A DNA stretch of 64,000 nt from Chryseobacterium oryctis (GTDB taxonomy: Bacteria; Bacteroidota; Bacteroidia; Flavobacteriales; Weeksellaceae): positions 682,001 to 746,000 of the forward strand of contig NZ_JAPDHV010000001.1 of assembly GCF_025971925.1 (NCBI RefSeq), read 5' to 3'. Below are positions 44,140 through 52,086 of the stretch, piece after piece (the first letter of the stretch is position 1; every line of letters begins with the position of its first letter). A program made the translations under genes and the position numbers. The notes beneath the pieces are model-generated. The model was given only the letters and a program-made list of their open reading frames with translations, made no database searches and was not told the origin of the DNA.

Positions 44140-44964
44140 ATGTCTTATACACCAGTTGCTGCAGACGTAGCAAAATTAAGAAACCAAACAGGTGCAGGTA
44201 TGATGGACTGCAAAAAAGCTTTAGTAGAAGCTGAAGGAGATTTCGAAAAAGCAGTAGATATCCTTAGAAAAAAAGGACAGAAAGTTGCAGCTAACAGAGC
44301 TGACAGAGAGTCTACTGAAGGTGCAGTTATCGCAAGAGTAAACGAAGATAACACTTTGGGTGCTATTATCTCTTTAAACTGTGAAACTGACTTCGTTGGT
44401 AAAAACGAAGCTTTCGTAGAACTAGCTTACGAATTAGCTGAAATGGCTATTTTTGCTGCTTCTAAAGAAGAATTATTGGCTACAGATTTCCACGGAATGA
44501 CTGTTGCTGAGAAATTAATCGAGCAGACAGGTGTTATCGGTGAAAAAATTGAAATCGGTACATTCGAAAGAATCGAAGGTCCTTTCTTAGGAGCATACAT
44601 CCACGCTGGAAACAAAATTGCGGCTATCACTTCTCTTTCTGCTAACGTAGAAGGTGCTGACGAAGCTGCTAAAGCTGTTTCTATGCAGGCTGCTGCTATG
44701 AACCCAATCGCTCTTGACGAAACTAAAGTTTCTCAAGAAACTATCGATAAAGAATTAGAAATCGAAAGACATAAACTTGTTGAAGAAGGTAAGCCTGCAA
44801 ACATTATCGACAATATCTTGAAAGGTAAAATGCAGAGATTCTACAAAGACAACACTTTGGTACACCAAGATTTCATCAAAGACAGCTCTATGTCAGTTGC
44901 TGACTATGTAAAATCTGTGAATGCAGACCTAAAAGTAACAGGATTTATCAGAGTAAGCTTATAA
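44140..44964 (+). CDS. tsf: Elongation factor Ts
   Basis: A 274-residue guanine-nucleotide exchange factor for EF-Tu. The N-terminal UBA-like region has VAKLRNQTGAGMMDCKKALVEAEGD, the core has NCETDFVGKNEAFVELA, the second EF-Tu-contact region MQAAAMNPIAL, and the C-terminal dimerisation part is complete. Length is normal. It is separated from rpsB (63225-62464) by 18 kb and lies on the opposite strand, although the two are normally adjacent in this phylum. It has its own promoter and terminator. Confidence 0.98.
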   Translation: MSYTPVAADVAKLRNQTGAGMMDCKKALVEAEGDFEKAVDILRKKGQKVAANRADRESTEGAVIARVNEDNTLGAIISLNCETDFVGKNEAFVELAYELAEMAIFAASKEELLATDFHGMTVAEKLIEQTGVIGEKIEIGTFERIEGPFLGAYIHAGNKIAAITSLSANVEGADEAAKAVSMQAAAMNPIALDETKVSQETIDKELEIERHKLVEEGKPANIIDNILKGKMQRFYKDNTLVHQDFIKDSSMSVADYVKSVNADLKVTGFIRVSL

Positions 44965-44987
44965 TTTATTCTTTAAATTTAAAATAT

Positions 44988-45019
44988 AATCCCGGTGAAA
45001 TTTTTCATCGGGATTTTTT
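44988..45019 (+). terminator. Intrinsic terminator after tsf
   Basis: AATCCCGGTGAAA (44988-45000) pairs with TTTCATCGGGATT (45003-45015), one mismatch, followed by a T-run. It separates tsf from the giant-protein array. Confidence 0.85.
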
Positions 45020-45134
45020 ATTTCACCAGATTATGAAAACACATCAAATATTAACTAATTATTAAATATTTAATATTTTCTTATGCTAAAATTATTCAAA
45101 GAAAAAAATATATAAAAAATTGATTATTAATGCT

Positions 45135-45142
45135 TACATTTG
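45135..45142 (+). promoter_or_regulatory. -7 promoter box of the first giant secreted protein
   Basis: TACATTTG fits TAnnTTTG, 19 bases before the ATG at 45162. It also shows that an in-frame TTG at 45120 is not the start. Confidence 0.55.
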
Positions 45143-45161
45143 CATCCCCTTATTAAAAAGC

Positions 45162-48100
45162 ATGAAAAAACTTCTACTAACCATTTGTACTTTTTTTTGT
45201 TTATTTGCTAATGCACAATTAGATACAGAGCACTGGTTTGCTCCAATGTCTGCAAAAGCAGGAATCAATGGTCTTGAAGGTTACTTATACCTATCTACAG
45301 ACGAAACCACTCCTTTTCCTGTGCAGATTTATAACAACAACACACTTTATACTACAGTACAAGTAAGCAAAGGTAACCCACAACAGGTTATTATTCCCAA
45401 TCAGTTTTTAATCACTGCAACTCAGTCTCAACTTTTCACACAAAACAACATGGGATTGAATGTAAAAGGAACAAAAAAATTCTTTGCCAATTACCGATTT
45501 GCACTTCCCAATCATGCTGAAATTCTTACCTCAAAGGGAGCCGCAGGTTTAGGTACAACTTTTTTTGCGGGTGTAGCTCCAATCTCAGGTTCGGAGGATC
45601 ACATGAGCTCAACAATTGGGGTAACTGCTACAGAAGATAATACTACAGTAACAATCTCAGGATACAATCCTGCGATTACATTTTCAGATGGCGTTTCTGC
45701 ACCAAGTAGAACTTTCACGCTTAATAAAGGAAAATCTTACATCTTGGATGTTGTAAGTTCTTGGTCAAATGCAAACAGAACAGGTTTAGTGGGGGCTAAA
45801 ATCGTTGCAACAAAACCAATTTCTGTCACCAACGGAAACTTTAATGCAGCATATACAAGTTTAAACTTAACAAACAATGATGTCCTGATGGATCAAGCCG
45901 TTCCTATCGACAGGCTTGGAAAAGATTTCGTAGTTGTAAAAGGTAACGGAACCGTTACTTCACAAATGGAAACAGCTCTTATCATTGCCACGGAAAATAA
46001 TACCCAAATTTCTTTCAACGGAGCTGCAACTACTACTACATTAAACACAGGGCAATATTATTTAGTACCAAGCAATAGATACATCAATCAGGGAAATGGT
46101 CATTATAATATGAATATTTCTGCTTCTAAAAATATTTATGTTTATCAATTATTATCAGGAGCAACAAACGGAAACGAATACGCATCAGGAGGAATGAATT
46201 TTATTCCACCATTAAGCTGTTTTATGCCTAATAAAATCGAAGAAATAGGATACATAAACAGAATCGGGGGACAAACATTTGCTACCAGATTAAATATCAT
46301 TACTCAATCTGGTGCTACTGTAACTCTAAATGGAAATCCAATTGCCGCGGCAAATGGTCCTTTTCCTGTAACAGGAAATTCAAACTGGGTAAGTTACTCT
46401 ATTCAGAATGTAACAGGGAATGTTACTGTAAATTCAACAAAAGCAATGACAGCCGGTATTGCAGCAGGTAGTGGAGCCGTAGGTTATGGAGGATATTTTG
46501 CAGGATTCTCATCGGTTCCGGCAATCACAAAAACGGGAGACTGCTATACAGGAGTACTTCTTCAGGTTGATAATAATTATGATGCTTATCAATGGTATTT
46601 TAATGGAAATCCTATTCCGGGAGCAACTTCCAACAGTATAAATCCTGAGCTATATGGAGCTGGAGATTATACATGTTCAATTACTAAAAACAATTGTGAA
46701 ACAAGATTAACGGCAGTATACAACTATACTTTATGTCCGCCAGTTTCTACCACAACTTATACAATTGGTTCGTGTAACACAAAAGTAATCACACCGGCTT
46801 TTACAAATTCTACGCAAACTATCATTCCATCACTTACAAGTATTATTGTTCAGCCTACATCAGGAACTGTTGCAATAAATCCAACAACTGGACAAATCAC
46901 TTACACACCTAATGCAGGAATTACCACAAATACTTCAGATACATTTACTTATTATATACAAGGAAACGGAAATCCTTTCGCTTTTGAATACTTTAAGATA
47001 AACCTCAATATTGATGTTTTACAAGTAAACAATGCTTCTTTAGCCTCTTGTGCAACAACAAACGGAAACGGAACTTTCAATCTTACTTCAGCTAATATTT
47101 CTACAGATACTGGGATTACAATTGCTTATTATACCAATGCAAACTTAACGGGACAGATTACAAATCCCACCAATTATTCCGGCCCTGCGGGAATCATTTA
47201 TGCCAATGTAACTTCTCAATATGGATGTTCTAAAGTTGCACAGGTAAACCTAACTGTAAATCCATTACCGAATGTTAACAATGCTTCTTTAGCCTCTTGT
47301 GTAACAACAAACGGAAACGGAACTTTCAATCTTACTTCAGCTAATATTTCTACAGATACTGGGATTACAATTACTTATTATACCGATGCAAACTTAACGG
47401 GACAGATTACAAATCCCGCCAATTATTCCGGTCCTGCGGGAATCATTTATGCCAATGTAACTTCTCAATATGGATGTTCTAAAGTTGCACAGATAAACCT
47501 AACTGTAAATCCATTACCGAATGTTAACAATGTTTCTTTAGCCTCTTGTGTAACGACAAACGGAAACGGAACTTTCAATCTTACTTCAGCTAATATTTCT
47601 ACAGACACTGGGATTACGATTACTTATTATACTAATGCAAATTTAACCGGTCAAATCGCAAATCCGACAACATATACAGGACCCGCAGGAATTATTTATG
47701 CTAATGTAACGTCAGCTTACGGATGTTCAAAGGTTGCACAAATTACTCTAACTACCAACCCCTCTCCGAATATTAACACTAATAACTTTAATGCTAATAT
47801 TTGTGATGAAAATTTTGATGGAATTGTAGCCGTAAATTTCGCTAATGTCACACCACAAATTGTAACAAACCCAGCGAATTTTAATGTAAGATACTATTTA
47901 TCCCAAGCTGATGCTAATGCAGGAAACAACAACACAATCCCTGTTAACTGGAACTATAACACCAACACAACAGTCTATGTAAGAGTTGATGCACTTACCG
48001 GAGATTGCCCTACCGTTTTCGGACAGATAAATTTTACTATCGAAAACAAAATAACATTACTGACATCTACAGCAAATACTGATATTTGTGATAATGACCT

Positions 48101-49004
48101 TAATGGCTCTGAAAGTGTAAATCTTAATGATTATAAAGCTTTATTTACAACAGACCCGAATGTTACTTTAACATTTTATACATCTTTGGCAAATGCCCAA
48201 AATGCAACAAACGCAATCCCTGCAACTCAGGTTATTAATACACACACTACTTATTTTATAAGATTCACAAGTCCTAACTCTTGTCCCAATACAGGAACAT
48301 TAAATCTTATTTTTAAATCACCAAGAAAATCCACTACGCTTCATGACCAAGTAATTTGTTCAGATGAACATGTACTTCTAGATGCAGGAGCTGGTTTTAC
48401 AACATACAAATGGAGTACCGGAGCAACAACACAAACCATAACTGTAGGAGCAGGAAATTATTATGTTGATTTAGGATTAGATGGCTGTGTTTACCGTCAA
48501 TATGTAAATGTAATTACTGCTCAAGCTCCTATCATTACAAAAATAGATGTAGTAGGAACTACTGCTACAATTCATGTAACCGGAGGAACACCTCCTTATA
48601 GATATTCTTTAAACGGAATTGATTATCAAGATTCTAATATTTTTATAGGATTATCAAGAGGAACTCATAAAGTTTATGTTTTAGGCTCAGACGGATGCCT
48701 TCCTGTAACAAAAGAATTCTTAGTATTAAATATTGTAAATGCAATTACACCTAACGGAGATGGAATAAACGATGTATTAAATTATTCAGATTTAAGAATA
48801 AAAGAAAACGTAAGTATTGAAGTTGCTGACAGATATGGAGCAACGGTTTATAAATCTGCAAATAAAAATTATATCTGGGACGGAAAGCCAGGAGGAAGAA
48901 CCCTCCCGACAGGAACTTATTGGTATGTAATCAAATGGACAGAACCAGATACAAAATTACCAGTTTCATACTCAGGATGGATTTTAATAAAGAATCGTGA
49001 ATAA
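45162..49004 (+). CDS. Giant T9SS type B secreted protein 1 with IgGFc-binding-like N-terminal region
   Basis: A 1280-residue secreted protein. The signal peptide ends at FANAQ and is followed by the DTEHWFAPM motif (about 22-30). The IgGFc-binding-like region runs to about 453, with MSSTIGVTATEDNTTVTISG, KPISVTNGNFN, MDQAVPIDRLGKDFVVVKGNG and YGGYFAGFSSVP. An Ig-like domain follows (YDAYQWYFNGNPIPG, near 473), then a Big-like domain (near 537-620), three 83-residue repeats (622-870), two CDxxxxG units (near 880 and 976), an Ig-like WSTGATT domain, a SprB-like GGTPPYRYSLNG domain, and a type B sorting domain with ITPNGDGIND. It should be exported and anchored by type IX secretion; binding partners are unknown. 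Confidence 0.9.
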   Translation: MKKLLLTICTFFCLFANAQLDTEHWFAPMSAKAGINGLEGYLYLSTDETTPFPVQIYNNNTLYTTVQVSKGNPQQVIIPNQFLITATQSQLFTQNNMGLNVKGTKKFFANYRFALPNHAEILTSKGAAGLGTTFFAGVAPISGSEDHMSSTIGVTATEDNTTVTISGYNPAITFSDGVSAPSRTFTLNKGKSYILDVVSSWSNANRTGLVGAKIVATKPISVTNGNFNAAYTSLNLTNNDVLMDQAVPIDRLGKDFVVVKGNGTVTSQMETALIIATENNTQISFNGAATTTTLNTGQYYLVPSNRYINQGNGHYNMNISASKNIYVYQLLSGATNGNEYASGGMNFIPPLSCFMPNKIEEIGYINRIGGQTFATRLNIITQSGATVTLNGNPIAAANGPFPVTGNSNWVSYSIQNVTGNVTVNSTKAMTAGIAAGSGAVGYGGYFAGFSSVPAITKTGDCYTGVLLQVDNNYDAYQWYFNGNPIPGATSNSINPELYGAGDYTCSITKNNCETRLTAVYNYTLCPPVSTTTYTIGSCNTKVITPAFTNSTQTIIPSLTSIIVQPTSGTVAINPTTGQITYTPNAGITTNTSDTFTYYIQGNGNPFAFEYFKINLNIDVLQVNNASLASCATTNGNGTFNLTSANISTDTGITIAYYTNANLTGQITNPTNYSGPAGIIYANVTSQYGCSKVAQVNLTVNPLPNVNNASLASCVTTNGNGTFNLTSANISTDTGITITYYTDANLTGQITNPANYSGPAGIIYANVTSQYGCSKVAQINLTVNPLPNVNNVSLASCVTTNGNGTFNLTSANISTDTGITITYYTNANLTGQIANPTTYTGPAGIIYANVTSAYGCSKVAQITLTTNPSPNINTNNFNANICDENFDGIVAVNFANVTPQIVTNPANFNVRYYLSQADANAGNNNTIPVNWNYNTNTTVYVRVDALTGDCPTVFGQINFTIENKITLLTSTANTDICDNDLNGSESVNLNDYKALFTTDPNVTLTFYTSLANAQNATNAIPATQVINTHTTYFIRFTSPNSCPNTGTLNLIFKSPRKSTTLHDQVICSDEHVLLDAGAGFTTYKWSTGATTQTITVGAGNYYVDLGLDGCVYRQYVNVITAQAPIITKIDVVGTTATIHVTGGTPPYRYSLNGIDYQDSNIFIGLSRGTHKVYVLGSDGCLPVTKEFLVLNIVNAITPNGDGINDVLNYSDLRIKENVSIEVADRYGATVYKSANKNYIWDGKPGGRTLPTGTYWYVIKWTEPDTKLPVSYSGWILIKNRE
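47025..47771 (+). repeat. Tandem 249-bp repeat, three units, inside giant protein 1
   Basis: Three in-frame 249-bp units start near 47025, 47274 and 47523 and encode an 83-residue module (LASC..TNGNGTFNLTSANIS and CSKVAQ..LTVNPLPN). Units 1 and 2 differ at about seven positions by eye, so the duplication is recent; five of the differences change an amino acid. Unit 3 is close in its first half and more diverged in the second half, mostly by synonymous changes. Confidence 0.9.
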
Positions 49005-49052
49005 TTTTTTCAATTTCTTTGTATTTTTTTAAAAACATTTAAAATATTGTGT

Positions 49053-49060
49053 TATTTTTG
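49053..49060 (+). promoter_or_regulatory. -7 promoter box of the second giant protein
   Basis: TATTTTTG is a perfect TAnnTTTG, 23 bases before the ATG at 49084. The leader contains AAATCCTAATTCCTAAT, nearly the same as the leader of the third gene. Confidence 0.6.
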
Positions 49061-49083
49061 TAGAAATCCTAATTCCTAATCAT

Positions 49084-51951
49084 ATGATAAGATTTCTACT
49101 CAGTTTTGTATTACTTGTTTTAACTAGCAATACAATCTTTGCTCAAAGAGATACAGAACATTGGTTTGCTCCAATGGCGGCACGTTCTGGAGTTCTTTCT
49201 GGTCTACAGCAAGCATTATACTTCTCTACAGATTCTACAACTCCGTTTGAAGTAGAGATTTATAGTAATAATATTGTAATAGGTACAGTTACTATTAGTA
49301 AAGGCACTCCAGTTGCATTTCCATTACCAACAACACCAGTTAATTACTCTGCCGCCATGGTTACCTCCAATGCAGCAGATTTGTTCACTCCGGTAAATAA
49401 AGGATTATATACTAAAGGAACAAAACCTTATTTTGCAAATTTTAGATTTAGCGTAGCAAGTCATGGCGAAATTCTTACATCTAAAGGGAAAGCTGGTATT
49501 GGAAAAGAATTTTACGCAGTAGTTTCCCCGTTAAAAAATACTTCAACCAGTAGTGCTACTCTTTTTAATTTCACAACAGGAATTTTAGCTACGGAAGACA
49601 ACACTTCTGTCACTGTTTCAGGTTATAGCCCCGGGCTTCAATTTACAAACGGTACGACAGGTACGACTAACCCAACAATGACCTTCACACTCAATAAAGG
49701 ACAATCTTACATCATTGAAGGACAAGGTCCTAATGGAACTAATGCGACAGGATTTATTGGCGCTAAAATAGTTGCTGACAAACCTATTTCTGTTACAAAT
49801 GGTAACTTCAATGGTCAGTTTGCCATAACTACCTCATTTGATGGATCTGATATTGTGATGGATCAATCTGTACCTAAAGACAGACTAGGAAATGAATTTG
49901 TAGTTGTGAAAGGAAATGGTGATATCTCAGAAGGAATGGAAGATGCACTCATTGTTGCTACAGAAAATAATACAGAAGTTTATATTAACGACGGGACAAC
50001 TCCTGTTACTACATTAAATGAAGGACAATTTTATCGTGTTAATTCCCCTGACAATACAACATTTACTAATAAGTACATTGACCAAGGAAACGGACATTAT
50101 AACATGTATATTAAAACATCTAAAAATGTATATGTTTACCAACTTTTAGCAGGTATTAGTAATAGCAATGCTACTGAAGGATTTAACTATATTCCACCAT
50201 TAAACTGTTTCTTACCAAGAAAAATTGATGAAATTGGAATGATACAACAATTACCTAATAGCAGTAATACTATAAAATTAAACATTCTTACTGAGGCAGG
50301 AGCGGCTGTCACTGTAAATGGAACAGCTCCTACTGCTGCACAAGGTCCCTATCCTGTAACAGGAACTAATGCTTGGGTATCTTATTCCGTTCCAAACATG
50401 ACAGGGAATGTAACTGTAACATCAACAAAAGCTGTAACCGCAGGTATATCAGGCGGAAGTGGAGTTGTTGGATATGGTGGCTATTTTGCAGGATTCTCTT
50501 CAATCCCAGTAATTGCAAAACAAATAGGTGACTGCGTTCCAGGAATTATATTAGAGGTTGATGATAGCTATGAAACTTATCAATGGTATAGAAATAATGC
50601 CATCATTACAGGTGCTACATCTCACACATACACACCAACCCAATCAGGTAATTATACTGTAAAAGTAACAATGGGTACATGTCCACCGGTTACAACACCT
50701 ATCTATAAAGTGCATAACTGTCTGAAAGTGACTAATAAAAATGTTACTATTTGTGGAACCACAACCATTACACCAACATTTTCATCATCTACACAGACTC
50801 CAGTACCTGGAACAGTAACGATTATCACACCACCAACTCATGGTACTGCAACTCTAAACACTTCAACAGGAGTTATTACTTATACTCCTAATCCAGGATA
50901 CTTAGGTAACGATACTATTGTATACAAATTCTGTGGTAATGATGTAGAGTTTACAGACTGTGAACAAGTTACTTTAAATTTAACTGTAGTTCCTTTTGTA
51001 GTAAAAGATGTAACAATGGAAGCTTGCCAATATGACACAAATCCTTTTGCTGAGTTTGATTTGACAACTGCACAAGTAACAGATTATACCGCAGTAACTA
51101 AACTGTTTTACCCTACTTTAGCAAATCTAAATGCGGGAACTGGCTTAATTACTAACCCTACACATTATCAATCTGCCGGAGGTACCGTATATGTAAAAGT
51201 AACAACCAACGAAGGATGTACAGCAAATGCAAAAATTACATTAATTGCAAAACCTATCAAAAAATCTCCACTTTTAGTTGATAAATACATTTGTATTGAT
51301 GATAGAATAAATCTAGACGCAGGACCAGGGTACGATTCATACCAGTGGAGTACTGGTGCTACTACTTCAGAAATTCAAGGTGTTGGAGTAGGTGAATACA
51401 CTGTAATTTTAGGTAAAAATGGATGTTTCCTTCCTCAAATTGTGAAAGTAATAAAAGCAGCAGATCCTGTAATTACTCAAATTGAAATATCAAACAACAC
51501 AGCAACGGTTGTAGTAACCGGAGGCAAACCACCTTATAAATATGCAGTAGACGGAATTACAACTTGGCAAGACTCTAATGTATTTACAGATTTGTCAAGA
51601 GGTCAGCATACGTTTTACGTAAAAGATTCATACAACTGTACACCAACTTCTGTAGAAGTTACAATCCCTAATCTGATTAATGCAATCACTCCAAATGGAG
51701 ACAATGTAAATGACGTAATTGATTATAGTGAATTAGCTTACAAAAACAATCTTAGTTTTGTAATTTACGATAGATACGGAAACAAAATATTTACTGGAGA
51801 TAAGTTCAACAATTATAAATGGGACGGTAGACATTATGACAAGAAGATAGTAACAGGAACCTATTGGTATCATATTAATTGGACTGAGCCAAACAAAGAA
51901 AATACTCCAATAAAATATACTGGCTGGATTCTAGTAAAAAACATTGATTAA
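49084..51951 (+). CDS. Giant T9SS type B secreted protein 2 with IgGFc-binding-like N-terminal region
   Basis: A 955-residue paralogue of protein 1. The signal peptide ends near TIFAQ; DTEHWFAPM follows at about 23-31. The IgGFc-binding-like region extends to about 476 (TGILATEDNTSVTVSG, NKGQSYIIEG, MDQSVPKDRLGNEFVVVKGN, GGYFAGFSSIPVIAKQ). Then come an Ig-like YETYQWYRNNA domain, a Big-like domain with THGTATLNTSTGVITYTPNP and FCGNDVEFTDC (557-640), one module resembling the 83-residue repeat (ACQYDTNPFAEFDLTTA), an Ig-like WSTGATT domain, a SprB-like GGKPPYKYAVDG domain and the type B sorting domain from about 868 with ITPNGDNVND. It lacks the CDxxxxG pair. Confidence 0.9.
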   Translation: MIRFLLSFVLLVLTSNTIFAQRDTEHWFAPMAARSGVLSGLQQALYFSTDSTTPFEVEIYSNNIVIGTVTISKGTPVAFPLPTTPVNYSAAMVTSNAADLFTPVNKGLYTKGTKPYFANFRFSVASHGEILTSKGKAGIGKEFYAVVSPLKNTSTSSATLFNFTTGILATEDNTSVTVSGYSPGLQFTNGTTGTTNPTMTFTLNKGQSYIIEGQGPNGTNATGFIGAKIVADKPISVTNGNFNGQFAITTSFDGSDIVMDQSVPKDRLGNEFVVVKGNGDISEGMEDALIVATENNTEVYINDGTTPVTTLNEGQFYRVNSPDNTTFTNKYIDQGNGHYNMYIKTSKNVYVYQLLAGISNSNATEGFNYIPPLNCFLPRKIDEIGMIQQLPNSSNTIKLNILTEAGAAVTVNGTAPTAAQGPYPVTGTNAWVSYSVPNMTGNVTVTSTKAVTAGISGGSGVVGYGGYFAGFSSIPVIAKQIGDCVPGIILEVDDSYETYQWYRNNAIITGATSHTYTPTQSGNYTVKVTMGTCPPVTTPIYKVHNCLKVTNKNVTICGTTTITPTFSSSTQTPVPGTVTIITPPTHGTATLNTSTGVITYTPNPGYLGNDTIVYKFCGNDVEFTDCEQVTLNLTVVPFVVKDVTMEACQYDTNPFAEFDLTTAQVTDYTAVTKLFYPTLANLNAGTGLITNPTHYQSAGGTVYVKVTTNEGCTANAKITLIAKPIKKSPLLVDKYICIDDRINLDAGPGYDSYQWSTGATTSEIQGVGVGEYTVILGKNGCFLPQIVKVIKAADPVITQIEISNNTATVVVTGGKPPYKYAVDGITTWQDSNVFTDLSRGQHTFYVKDSYNCTPTSVEVTIPNLINAITPNGDNVNDVIDYSELAYKNNLSFVIYDRYGNKIFTGDKFNNYKWDGRHYDKKIVTGTYWYHINWTEPNKENTPIKYTGWILVKNID

Positions 51952-51970
51952 TACCAAGCATATATATTTT

Positions 51971-51998
51971 TAAACCACGATTACGAAATCGTGGTTTA
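51971..51998 (+). terminator. Terminator-like hairpin after giant protein 2
   Basis: TAAACCACGAT (51971-51981) pairs with ATCGTGGTTTA (51988-51998). The T-run is imperfect (TTTATTTATTC). The same ACCACGAT stem is seen after protein 3. Confidence 0.75.
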
Positions 51999-52056
51999 TT
52001 TATTCATTTACTTTAATTTATTTCTTTTTTTTATCTATAAATCCTAAATATTCTTT

Positions 52057-52064
52057 TATTTTTG
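52057..52064 (+). promoter_or_regulatory. -7 promoter box of the third giant protein
   Basis: TATTTTTG is a perfect TAnnTTTG, 22 bases before the ATG at 52087, with a CAATCCTAATTCTAAAC leader similar to that of the second gene. Confidence 0.6.
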
Positions 52065-52086
52065 CAACAATCCTAATTCTAAACTT

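Noticed and set aside
47025..47771. Regular repeats that could suggest a CRISPR-like array
   Set aside because: The units are 249 bp, directly adjacent without spacers, and in frame inside a long coding region, so they are protein repeats.
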